NCBI GenBank assembly: GCA_024642205.1
Contig: JAHEBQ010000028.1
Location: 1 to 64,000, forward strand
Source of the DNA: Planctomycetaceae bacterium
Lineage (GTDB): Bacteria; Planctomycetota; Planctomycetia; Pirellulales; Pirellulaceae
Length of the DNA: 64,000 nucleotides
Reading direction: 5' to 3'
Part shown: positions 9,601-17,168 of the stretch, piece after piece
Numbering within the stretch: the stretch's first letter is position 1
How the letters are laid out: the number at the start of each line of letters is the position of its first letter
The notes under the pieces: model-generated
What the model was told of the DNA's origin: nothing
The model's database searches: none
Seen by the model: the letters and a program-made list of their open reading frames with translations, nothing else
Translations under genes and position numbers: made by a program

Positions 9601-9976
9601 GAAAGTCTCACTCGAAAACGTGGTCGTCAAAAACCACGTGGCTCCCGAGCAACTGGTGCGGTGGTTGAGCGACAGGATTCGCGAAGCGTGCCCGCAAGTG
9701 GACGATTGCGGCGGCGCTACCCGGTTGATGCTCGGAATCCCGGCACTTTCCGGCGATTCGATTCTGCCAAGTATTCTGGAAAAACAGTTCAACGCCAAAA
9801 GCTGCATGATCAAAGGCACCCAGGGCAACTTTGTGATTTGTTTCGAAAGCGAAGACATTGCCCTGGCCAATGTCGCGTTTCGACTGCTCGAAGCACGACC
9901 GGATGCAATTGAACTGGTTAAACGAATCCACACTCGGAATGATATCGAATGGTCAACGCTTGACGATTTGCTCTAG
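6662..9976 (+). CDS. Ser/Thr protein kinase fused to a tubulin-like (Tubulin_2) domain
   Basis: A 1,104-residue fusion. The kinase (about 10-280) has the glycine loop IGSGGFGEVW, Lys in MKAVKIV, HLDIKPEN near residue 138 (HRD arginine replaced by Leu, a non-RD form), VADFGLIKD near 156 and YAAPE, so it should be catalytically competent. After a ~120-residue linker comes a tubulin/FtsZ-like domain: TVGSTANRIAQRI, RILSVDTD and the GTPase signature ISGGTGSGM near 494 (compare GGGTGSG), then FGISSTGPG. These fit the Tubulin_2 (Tubulin like) family. The last ~300 residues are helical with a probable coiled coil near 800-850. No transmembrane segment is visible. I chose ATG 6662 because kinase similarity begins soon after; ATG 6584 and the frame from 6392 are less likely. 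Palindromic repeats lie on both sides. GTP-dependent assembly controlled by phosphorylation is inference. Confidence 0.88.
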   Translation: MTSKPQESQKNILGYTLQERIGSGGFGEVWSAIAPGGLMKAVKIVYGFHDEKRAQAELKALDRVKSLRHPFLLSLERIEIFDGQLVVVTELADNCLADVFNEFAFKGEAGIPRENLIKYMRGVADALDYLSDEHNLQHLDIKPENLLLVSGHVKVADFGLIKDLENASQSLMSGMTPAYAAPELFDGRPGTKSDQYSLAIVYQEMLTGERPFPGNTPAQLAAQHMHGKPNLRPLPKSDQPIIAKALSKDPSVRFKSCRDMVEELSNKKRSIKKAIRRTQPIQTDSEDKSKTFLFPESHSNREVTAVISGMALPFQAAELKSLDPPECTESNATVRPTLVVTVGSTANRIAQRIKKQIVCRHGSMDNVPSLRILSVDTDRQSLGELRTGTGPGALNGDEIIETPLRKPEVYRERSQSHLSWLSRRWIYNVPRSLQTEGLRPLGRLAFADHFEPICDRIQAALKQIVAEEHLAKSSDTLEMDPGELKPRVFIVTSISGGTGSGMVLDLAYTIKLLMQENGLVSDEVMGVLLHSNYQRTRDPGLSAANAFAFLTELRHFVENGFPGDDSVGLPEFDGEPPFDFTYFNELGNDLSQSEYEEKLDKVAEYIYLSTTSKCSEFFDQCRKMEVEIDHFALRTFGISSTGPGNLIMGENAVNQVGRGLIRRWISGDSNLDFDATSFVDTEFAKLSLGPDQVVVKIDKSARGILIDKLDSIITSANDIVLSGSEHRLSNLTEFMDGIFGCPPSRRDSSHHDPEICGELEKLVVKEANAVGSGLAAVILEMISGNELSLQKPRRTVETCRARIDGIRRQLEQAATQCESELQLRLSNLGQFSSEKIRGKVEEKARFDTAIGFYCLARLQEFVTRYAKVYFRVIANTVDGSHRIIARFQNQLESVAEQFDSTDQIEDSGSLGEFSMDRLLSDSIEQAIEQHILKTELQVYESLVKERGGYLEVLSEASVIQNQLPVEIRLAAQRVLADAYKKVSLENVVVKNHVAPEQLVRWLSDRIREACPQVDDCGGATRLMLGIPALSGDSILPSILEKQFNAKSCMIKGTQGNFVICFESEDIALANVAFRLLEARPDAIELVKRIHTRNDIEWSTLDDLL

Positions 9977-9985
9977 GATTCTGTT

Positions 9986-10110
9986 GCAGCCAAGAAAAAG
10001 GGTTGGTCGTAGTGGACAAGGTCACGAGACCTCGCGTTTCCTTGATCAAAAGGACTCGTGACCTTGTCCACTATCCAAAAACCAAGTCTCGACGCTGCCT
10101 GGCTCGTGAC
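9986..10110. repeat. Palindromic intergenic element, copy 2
   Basis: Second copy of the element at 5998-6118, starting just after the kinase-tubulin stop. It carries a perfect 19-bp inverted repeat: TAGTGGACAAGGTCACGAG at 10010-10028 and its complement at 10055-10073, with a 26-base spacer containing TTGATCAAAAGGA. The outer flanks also match copy 1. Both copies lie immediately 3' of a coding sequence in the same orientation. Confidence 0.87.
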
Positions 10111-10368
10111 TTTAATTCGTTTTTGGTAGATTGAGGCCCCCGTCGCGACCTATTTTTGTGTGGCTCTGTTTCGGCAAAGGGCCTCCACCTCCCAATTACG
10201 GGGCAGAGCCTCGTTCATCAATGTCACTTGGCCGGTCGATTCGGCGACGGAACATCGGAATATTGAATAGGCGATCGCTGACCAACTGTCAGTTTCAACG
10301 CGATACCAACGAGTCCTTGCCCAAGTTGATCACGATCACAAGCGTGAATCTCGCATGATTGGCCCGCC
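10111..10368. other. Convergent spacer after repeat copy 2
   Basis: Together with the repeat, this makes ~390 bases between convergent genes. I see no coding frame with a start and family similarity here, and no clear terminator apart from the repeat palindrome itself, which could serve as one. Confidence 0.35.
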
Positions 10369-11340
10369 TTATTGCCCCATTACGTAGGCAAAAATCAGGG
10401 GAGCAACAATCGAGGCATCCGAATTGATCATGAATCGCGGTGTGTCCGCCGCCAACTTGCACCAGGTGATTTTTTCATTGGGAACTGCTCCTGAGTAGGA
10501 TCCATACGACGTAGTGGAATCCGAGATCTGGGCGAAATATTGCCACAACCGGATGTCCTTCTTCAAGTCTTGAATGATGGTCGGAACTGCGCAGATGGCA
10601 AAATCTCCAGCAATCCCTCCCGCGATCTGAAAAAATCCGATCGGCGAGTCCGCATCTGTTTTGAGGTACCAGTTCACCAGGTGTTCCATTTGTTCTGTTC
10701 CAGAACGGATCGCGCTGTGAGACCCAATCTTCTTTTCGATGCACCTGGCTGCGAAAATATTACCCAGCGTGGAATCTTCGAACCCCGGCGAATAGACCGA
10801 AATCCCCTTCTCGTAGGCAGCCATCAACCAAGAATGTTTGGGATCGATCTGAAAGTGCGGTTCCAGGACTTTCGTCTCAAACAGCCGATAAAAAACTTCA
10901 AACGGGAAAAGCCCCTGGCCATCGCTGGCCAGTTGAGCACAAACTGCCATGAAGTTGCCTTCAATGTGTCGCATGACGGTTTCCGGGATACACGTGTCGG
11001 TGACCCGATTGAATCCTTCATTCAACAACGCCGTTTCGTCTTCCGGGGCCAAGTCGCGGTAGTTGGGCACAACCCGGTATTCCTCATGCGCAACCAGATT
11101 AAAAACGTCTTCTTCCAGGTTTGCGCCGGTACACGAGATTGCGTGAACCTTGTCTTCCCGGATCATCTGGGCCAGTGAAATCCCCAGTTCCGCCGTACTC
11201 ATCGCCCCAGCGAGGCTAACCAGCATTTTTCCGCCGCCCGCCAAATGCTGTCGGTACGCTTTCGCGGCGGCGACTGTTTCACGCGCATTGAAATGCAGAA
11301 ATTGCCGATCCATGAAATCCGAAATGGGTGATGACGACAT
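10369..11340 (-). CDS. Deoxyhypusine-synthase-family protein
   Basis: About 323 residues related to deoxyhypusine synthase, which transfers the aminobutyl group of spermidine using NAD. Visible family features: the N-terminal nucleotide-contacting segment MLVSLAGAMSTAELG, the central SCTGANLEEDVF, GISVYSPGFEDSTLG, and the C-terminal SYSGAVPNEKITWCKL, where the final Lys matches the catalytic lysine of the eukaryotic PDEAVSWGKI motif. Bacteria lack eIF5A, so the substrate is unlikely to be that protein; bacterial and plant relatives include homospermidine-forming enzymes. I chose ATG 11340 (MSSSPISDF); an open frame continues to 11469 but is not family-like. The gene is divergent to the hypothetical gene at 11618 and probably monocistronic. 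Confidence 0.87.
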   Translation of the reverse strand: MSSSPISDFMDRQFLHFNARETVAAAKAYRQHLAGGGKMLVSLAGAMSTAELGISLAQMIREDKVHAISCTGANLEEDVFNLVAHEEYRVVPNYRDLAPEDETALLNEGFNRVTDTCIPETVMRHIEGNFMAVCAQLASDGQGLFPFEVFYRLFETKVLEPHFQIDPKHSWLMAAYEKGISVYSPGFEDSTLGNIFAARCIEKKIGSHSAIRSGTEQMEHLVNWYLKTDADSPIGFFQIAGGIAGDFAICAVPTIIQDLKKDIRLWQYFAQISDSTTSYGSYSGAVPNEKITWCKLAADTPRFMINSDASIVAPLIFAYVMGQ

Positions 11341-11617
11341 GCGTGAGATTTCCAGAATTCTTCGGTTGGTGGTGTCAATCAGTGTTACGACAACGGATGT
11401 ACATCCCGGATCCGTGAGGCAGAAACGAAACGCCCGGTTGCTGCCGGTCGACAGGTTGCAAAAACACAACGTGGTTTCGCAACGAAAACCTTACAAAACC
11501 CCGGAAGAAACGACAACCTCCTCAGACGCCAGGCATCTGGCACCCGGTTTGCGTTAAAGGGAAAGAAGTCATTAATTTGACCATTCCATCAAGTAAATAT
11601 TTTTCAGAAAATGTCAA

Positions 11618-12457
11618 ATGCACTCAAGTCAACTCGCTGAACTTGGAGGTTGGGTCGCCCTGAATTCCGGGAATCTTGTATTTGGAGAACAGCAACAGCC
11701 GTTCCTCGTGGCAACTTCCTATTGGACGGCATCCAAAGTTCGGCAGCAGCGGTGGGTCACAGCGCTCAAGATGTTTGGTCAGGACTTCGAACACCCGAAA
11801 CAGGGGCATAATCCCTGGCCCGCACTCGAGATCGTTGTGCAGGAAATATTGATGTCGGAATTACTGACCCGCGTTTGGTCAGCGACGGTGTTGACTCATG
11901 ATGGATATCATCAGAAGGACGAAATGCACGGTTTGGCTCATTCCATCCATGTCAGCCACGTAGAAGTGAAAAATCGAGCCATGCGAATTTACCTCAAGGG
12001 ACGTTCAGCCAACGAAGCCGCGTTTGATCGCATGAACACGCTACGCCGTCGGGTGGAACGATGGACCGACATGTTTCTTGGCCAGCTCCCGCATGGCGAA
12101 CAGGCATCCGTGTTCGGGTTCGATCGGAATCGCGTGGTTGATTTTAACCGTGAGCAATGTGAATTGCCGGGTCCGGAATTTTTGACTCGACAACGAGTGT
12201 TTTCGGCATCGTTTGCCGCTGATATTGTTCGTGACCAGATTCCCTACGCGGCCAACCCCGACCTCAATCGAGAAATCGGGGCCGGAATATTGGCCTGTTT
12301 CCCACCGGATCGCTTTGATTCCACGGGACTGCCAAAATCGGCTCGAATGATCTGGCTGGAAAAATCGCAATGGGAAACGCAATTGCTGCTTGATCAATTG
12401 GTGAATATTGAAAACCAGGCCGACAAACCGGGTTCAACGTCGATTCGAATCAACTGA
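11618..12457 (+). CDS. Conserved-looking hypothetical protein
   Basis: A 279-residue soluble protein I do not recognise. It has no signal peptide or membrane segment. It is rich in His, Trp and Arg, with stretches such as HGLAHSIHVSHVEVKNRA and a basic helix NTLRRRVERWTDMFLGQL. Full-length codon use is like its neighbours, it has a clean ATG start and no competing frame, so it is probably real. It is divergent to the deoxyhypusine-synthase-like gene and convergent with the methyltransferase downstream. No function is assigned. Confidence 0.75.
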   Translation: MHSSQLAELGGWVALNSGNLVFGEQQQPFLVATSYWTASKVRQQRWVTALKMFGQDFEHPKQGHNPWPALEIVVQEILMSELLTRVWSATVLTHDGYHQKDEMHGLAHSIHVSHVEVKNRAMRIYLKGRSANEAAFDRMNTLRRRVERWTDMFLGQLPHGEQASVFGFDRNRVVDFNREQCELPGPEFLTRQRVFSASFAADIVRDQIPYAANPDLNREIGAGILACFPPDRFDSTGLPKSARMIWLEKSQWETQLLLDQLVNIENQADKPGSTSIRIN

Positions 12458-12658
12458 ACACGCACGTAGAGGTCGGCCGCCAGAGGCCGGTTGCACCGCG
12501 GAATTAAGTGGACCATCTGATGGTTGTGAAGATTTGGGCGACGGAAGTCTACAGAAGATGACTCGCGTTCGGAAAACGAAATGTGACATTCATCCATTTT
12601 TTCTGGTGAGTTCTGGTAGTCCATTCACTATCTTGCAGAATGTTACCATGTCTGTTTT

Positions 12659-13657
12659 TCAATCGCGTTGCGCCAAAACCAGGCCCCAGTAATACGGGGC
12701 GGCCGGCAAATGTGCGAACTGAATCTGCCCGAATCCGGCTTCCTTGAGGCTCTCTTCAATTGCCAGAGGGTCGTGCAAGCGACCTCGTGACGTTCGCATC
12801 CGCAGCTCAAGCTCGAAAATCGATCGCTGCAAGTCTCCTTTGGCCTGTCCAGGGAAAACATCGATAATCGCGAACTCGCGTTCGGGTTTCACAAGTGGAT
12901 ACACTTGCGAAAACAGCCGTTTGCACTCACCGGAAGTCAGGCGGTGGATTTGACCCGCAACCAGGACCAGGTCATACACTTCGCCAACCAGCTCTGGCAC
13001 GGAATCAAGGCTTCCGATTGATTCTGCCTCGATGTACGTGACTTTACGTTCCAAGCCGATGCTTTCAATCGTCTGACGAGCGTGCTGCAGCCCGCTGGCA
13101 TCATCCAGCAGGCTAATCACGGAATTTGGATCCGAGTGCGCCAGTGTCGCAGAAAAAACAGCCGAGCCACAACCGATTTCCAGAATCCTCGCAGCTCGCC
13201 GCGACTTGCCCATGTCCAAAACCTTGGCGGCAATCAATGCGGTGGGCGTCAACGTCCACTCCTCGCTGCCTTTGTTGATGAAGTAATCCCGATCCGTAAC
13301 CAGGATTTCATCGCAAATCGGCAGAGGAGCACCTGTTTTTACAAAAAAAGCCAGGTGCTTCCAGTATTCATCTCCGAAATCATAAAACCGGTCGGGAATC
13401 AAACGAGCAATCGGCGAAAGCGCATAATCATCACCAAATTTGTCGATCAACTCGGATTGTACGACGACGTCCAAGAGCCACTGGAATGCCTCGGGATTGA
13501 CATGCAGTTCCGCCGCCAGCTGTTCGGCGGTCCGTTGACCCGCCCGTAGCGCTGTAATGACGCCGAGATCGACCGCAGCCCGAATCGCATGCCCCAGGGC
13601 ATTTCGAGTCTGCAATTCGATAAAATCTTCAAGCGTTTTTTGTTGCGAGGTGGACAT
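12659..13657 (-). CDS. SAM-dependent methyltransferase with winged-helix dimerisation domain
   Basis: About 332 residues with the architecture of small-molecule O-methyltransferases. An N-terminal dimerisation/winged-helix domain (about 1-95, for example GVITALRAGQRTAEQLAAEL) is followed by a class I Rossmann domain with the SAM loop LEIGCGSAVFSA near residue 160, an acidic second strand SLLDDASG, and the post-motif DLVLVAGQIHRL. The start ATG 13657 has AAGGA four bases upstream, better than the alternative start at 13684. It is divergent to the heme-binding propeller gene (75-bp gap). The substrate cannot be read from sequence. Confidence 0.85.
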   Translation of the reverse strand: MSTSQQKTLEDFIELQTRNALGHAIRAAVDLGVITALRAGQRTAEQLAAELHVNPEAFQWLLDVVVQSELIDKFGDDYALSPIARLIPDRFYDFGDEYWKHLAFFVKTGAPLPICDEILVTDRDYFINKGSEEWTLTPTALIAAKVLDMGKSRRAARILEIGCGSAVFSATLAHSDPNSVISLLDDASGLQHARQTIESIGLERKVTYIEAESIGSLDSVPELVGEVYDLVLVAGQIHRLTSGECKRLFSQVYPLVKPEREFAIIDVFPGQAKGDLQRSIFELELRMRTSRGRLHDPLAIEESLKEAGFGQIQFAHLPAAPYYWGLVLAQRD

Positions 13658-13731
13658 CGTTTCCTTTCTAATCCAAACTACCATTTTCCTTCGTTTGATT
13701 GAACTACATCAATGGCAATCAGGTCAAATCC

Positions 13732-16293
13732 ATGAATCAACGTCCCGCTCGAAAAACCAGTCCGCTGATCGTCGCGGCCAGCCAATTGTCTCTTTTCTCA
13801 GCCTTGATCTTGATGTTGAGTTTCATCGGTCCCGGCATTTCGTTGGGGCAAGCACCTGCTGCCGACCTATTGAAACTGCCGAAAGGATTCAACGCCGAGC
13901 TTCTGTACAGCGTTCCCGACGAGCAAGGCTCCTGGGTTTCCATGACGTACGACCCTCAGGGCCGCTTGATCGCGTCAGATCAATACGGACAACTCTATCG
14001 AATCACACCCCATTCCGATGGTCATGTCGAGGTGGAAGAAATTGAGCTGACCATCGGTTTCGCTCAGGGATTGCTCTGTGCGTTCGACAGCCTTTATGTG
14101 GTCTCGTATGGAATCGATCCGAAAGCAAAGGGCAAGAACAAAGTTAAGAATGCTGCTGCCGATCAAGCCAAACTGCCGGCGGGACTCTATCGCGTCCGCG
14201 ACACGGACAACGACGACAAGTACGACAATGTTGAATTGCTCCGCGAATTTGTGGGCAAGTCCGAACATGGTCCGCATGCAGTGATCCTCAGTCCTGACAA
14301 GAAATCACTTTTCATCTGCGCCGGAAATGCAACGGAAATCCCCCATCCTGAAACCTCGCGGGTGCCGATGATCTGGCAGGAAGACCAGTTACTCACGCGG
14401 CTACCCGACGCACGTGGCCATGCCGCAGGTCGGCTTGCTCCCGGCGGATGGATTTGCAAGACAGATCCTGATGGCAAGTCGTTTGAGTTGGTGGCGATGG
14501 GCTTCCGAAATGAATACGACATCGCGTTTGATCCCAACGGCGAGCTCTTCACATACGATGCCGATATGGAATGGGATGTCGGACTGCCATGGTACCGACC
14601 GACACGAGTGTGCCATGTGGTAAGTGGAAGCGAGTTTGGCTGGCGAAATGGTTCAGGAAAATGGCCCGAGTATTATCCCGACAGTGTCCCTCCGGTGTTG
14701 AATATTGGTCCCGGAAGTCCAACGGGAATCACGTTTGGCACAGGCGCAAAATTTCCGGCCGACTATCAAAATGCGCTGTTTATTTCCGATTGGAGTTACG
14801 GCATGATCTATGCGGTCCGGATGGAGCCCCATGGTTCGACCTACCAAGCAACGAAAGAAAAATTCTGTTCGGCACCGGCGCTACCCGTAACCGACCTCGT
14901 CATTAGCCCCACCGATGGGGCGATGTATTTTTTGATCGGTGGACGACGTTCCCAATCGGCGCTGTACCGCGTCAGCTATGTGGGCGATGAGTCTACAGTT
15001 GCGGCACCTTATCCGCCAACCGTTCCCGCGGTTGCCGTGCGTCGCAAACTGGAGTCCTACCATTTGCCCAACTCCAAACCGGATTTGAATTACGTGTGGG
15101 ACAAACTGGGCGATCCAGATCGGCTGATCCGTTACGCAGCGCGGACGGCTCTGGAGCATCAGCCCCTTGGCTCCTGGGCAGACCGTGCTTTTCAAGAAAC
15201 CGATTCACAGCGAACACTCGAACTGATGACTGCTGTGGCACGAATGGGCGACAAGGAACAGCAGGCCGCGGTGGTCGCCTCTTTGTCGAGGCTCGCCTGG
15301 AACTCGCTGTCTACAAACCAGCGTGTGCATTTGATTCGGGACTATGGTCTGGTGCTGTGCCGAATGGGACAGCCGACCGAACAAACCAGGGCCACTATTC
15401 AAACACTGGCCAAGTATTTTCCAACTCGCGAAGAAATGCTTGATCGGGAACTGTCAAAACTCCTGATTGCGGTTGACTGTGCGGAAGCAACCGAACCCAT
15501 CGTGAACCTGTTGCTCAGCCCCAGCGCTCAGGAGCCCCAGATTGCCTATGCGATGATGTTGAGTGATGCGAAAACAGGCTGGAACCAGAGCCTGAGAGAA
15601 AAGTATTTCGAGTGGTTTCTTGAATCCGCGAAATCAAAGGGCGGCAATTCCTTCGGTGGTTATATCGACAACGTTCGCAAACAGGCAATCGAAAGCCTGT
15701 CGGATGCCGAACGATTGGCACTCGCAAGTGTGTTGGAAAAGAAAGCCGAAGTTGTCGACCCCTACGCCGACCTTAAAGCCCGTCCGGTAGTGAAACAATG
15801 GACAATGCACGATTTGTTGCCGAAAGACGATAAGGTATTTGCGAATCGAGATCTTGAGAACGGCAAGAAAATGTTTGCACTGGCCAGTTGTTACCGCTGC
15901 CATCGGATGGAAGGGCAGGGGGGGATCGTCGGTCCGGACTTGACACCTGCCGGGCATCGCTTCAACACCAAAGATCTGATCGAAACGATTATTGATCCAA
16001 GCAAAGAGATTTCGGACCAGTACGAGGCAACCATTTTCCAAATGGAAGACGGCAGGATGATTACCGGTCGCGTCGCAAACTTGAACGGTGAAAACTACAT
16101 GGTCCAGGAAGACATGATTGATCCCGGCAGATTCACCAATATCAAAGTTGCCGAAATCGAAGCAATGAAGCCGTCGAAAGTTTCGATGATGCCAGTCGGT
16201 TTACTGGACACACTGACCAAGGACGACATCCTCGACCTGCTGGCGTATTTGAAAGTCGTCGGTCAACGGGCAGCAAGTTCGGAATCGCAATAA
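13732..16293 (+). CDS. PVC-type propeller / HEAT / CxxCH heme-binding exported protein
   Basis: An 853-residue exported protein of the planctomycete PVC-type heme-binding family (TIGR02603-like). An N-terminal signal segment (LFSALILMLSFIGPG) leads into a six-bladed-propeller dehydrogenase-like region beginning LPKGFNAELLYSVP and including DPNGELFTYDADMEWD and RNGSGKWPEYYPDS. A helical HEAT-like middle follows (about 440-680). The C-terminal cytochrome-c-like domain carries one CYRCH heme motif near residue 720, with a possible distal Met in QMEDGRMITGR. Probable location is the periplasm. ATG 13732 was preferred over the TTG at 13699 because the hydrophobic leader follows it closely. Role in electron transfer during polymer or sugar oxidation is a family-level inference. 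Confidence 0.9.
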   Translation: MNQRPARKTSPLIVAASQLSLFSALILMLSFIGPGISLGQAPAADLLKLPKGFNAELLYSVPDEQGSWVSMTYDPQGRLIASDQYGQLYRITPHSDGHVEVEEIELTIGFAQGLLCAFDSLYVVSYGIDPKAKGKNKVKNAAADQAKLPAGLYRVRDTDNDDKYDNVELLREFVGKSEHGPHAVILSPDKKSLFICAGNATEIPHPETSRVPMIWQEDQLLTRLPDARGHAAGRLAPGGWICKTDPDGKSFELVAMGFRNEYDIAFDPNGELFTYDADMEWDVGLPWYRPTRVCHVVSGSEFGWRNGSGKWPEYYPDSVPPVLNIGPGSPTGITFGTGAKFPADYQNALFISDWSYGMIYAVRMEPHGSTYQATKEKFCSAPALPVTDLVISPTDGAMYFLIGGRRSQSALYRVSYVGDESTVAAPYPPTVPAVAVRRKLESYHLPNSKPDLNYVWDKLGDPDRLIRYAARTALEHQPLGSWADRAFQETDSQRTLELMTAVARMGDKEQQAAVVASLSRLAWNSLSTNQRVHLIRDYGLVLCRMGQPTEQTRATIQTLAKYFPTREEMLDRELSKLLIAVDCAEATEPIVNLLLSPSAQEPQIAYAMMLSDAKTGWNQSLREKYFEWFLESAKSKGGNSFGGYIDNVRKQAIESLSDAERLALASVLEKKAEVVDPYADLKARPVVKQWTMHDLLPKDDKVFANRDLENGKKMFALASCYRCHRMEGQGGIVGPDLTPAGHRFNTKDLIETIIDPSKEISDQYEATIFQMEDGRMITGRVANLNGENYMVQEDMIDPGRFTNIKVAEIEAMKPSKVSMMPVGLLDTLTKDDILDLLAYLKVVGQRAASSESQ

Positions 16294-16362
16294 AAAGGCT
16301 CGATGGATCCCAATCGTGCACCTCCGAATAGCGGGAATCTCCGTTTCAGCGAGTTTCCGGCG

Positions 16363-16420
16363 GGCGGAGCGTCCGCCGGTCAGACATTCCGCGAAAGAGC
16401 AACCTTTCGCGGTGTGTCTG
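16363..16420. repeat. Paired hairpins at a convergent gene boundary
   Basis: First hairpin: GGCGGA (16363-16368) pairs with TCCGCC (16372-16377). Second: CAGACA/TGTCTG (16381-16386, 16415-16420) encloses a perfect 9-bp stem CCGCGAAAG/CTTTCGCGG (16389-16397, 16404-16412) with a 6-base loop. It sits between the convergent heme-protein and flavin-reductase genes. There is no T-run, so it is not a classic terminator; it may be a REP-type repeat or a factor-dependent end. Confidence 0.65.
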
Positions 16421-16483
16421 GTCATCTGCCCGGCGTGATCATGTGCGTTGGGCGATTTCCACGAGCCAGTCGCAGCGCGAGGC

Positions 16484-17098
16484 TCAGTCCGGGTTGCGAG
16501 GCGCCAGTTCAAATCGCTCGGTCGTACGGCAATAGGATCGGCCACCCATGCGCCCCACTGTATCGAGCCGTTCCGGATCAAGCTTCCCCTGGGCGTCGAG
16601 CACACGGTCGGAAACGGTTATCAACAGGATTTTTCCAATGATCACATTGGCAGCCAGTGGGCCGTCACCAATCGGTACGATTTGAATCAGTTCACACTCG
16701 AACTGTATCGGTGACTCGGCGACCCCCGGTGGACTGACACGTACACTTGGCTTTTCCGTCACGCCGACCGACTCAAACTCACTCGTTTCGTACGGGAAGT
16801 CATCCGCCGTATTGAGCATCGGTTCAGCCACAGAAAAGGGGACGAGATTAACGACAAACTGGCCGTTCGATTCAATATTGCGGACGGTGTCTTTTTTCGA
16901 ACCGTCGGGTCGGTTGACTGGTGAGAACACCAGTGCTGCCGGTTGGCTGCAAACTCCGTTGAAGTAACTGAATGGTGCCAGATTCGTGATCCCGCGAGGA
17001 GAGATCGTGGAAACCCACGCGATCGGACGCGGCGTGATCGCGCGAATCATGGTGGAATAAACTACCGAGGGGTGCTCATTTTCCGGATCGATTTGCAT
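16484..17098 (-). CDS. Flavin reductase family protein (FMN-binding split barrel)
   Basis: A 204-residue protein of the flavin-reductase-like family, which binds FMN and usually reduces it with NAD(P)H for a partner oxygenase. Visible motifs are ITPRPIAWVSTISPRGITNL, the typical start of the split barrel with its FMN-phosphate contacts, then APFSYFNGVCSQPAALVFSP and the late GRMGGRSYCRT. Cytoplasmic, with no signal. ATG 17098 has AGGA 8 bases upstream. It lies 70 bp downstream of the homogentisate dioxygenase gene on the same strand and may be cotranscribed with it, which would place it near aromatic catabolism, but that link is inference. Confidence 0.9.
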   Translation of the reverse strand: MQIDPENEHPSVVYSTMIRAITPRPIAWVSTISPRGITNLAPFSYFNGVCSQPAALVFSPVNRPDGSKKDTVRNIESNGQFVVNLVPFSVAEPMLNTADDFPYETSEFESVGVTEKPSVRVSPPGVAESPIQFECELIQIVPIGDGPLAANVIIGKILLITVSDRVLDAQGKLDPERLDTVGRMGGRSYCRTTERFELAPRNPD

Positions 17099-17168
17099 TT
17101 GGGATTTCCTGCTTTTACGGTTTCCATGGAAACAGCGTGACCATGACGGGAAAAGCCCGCAATCTGCT

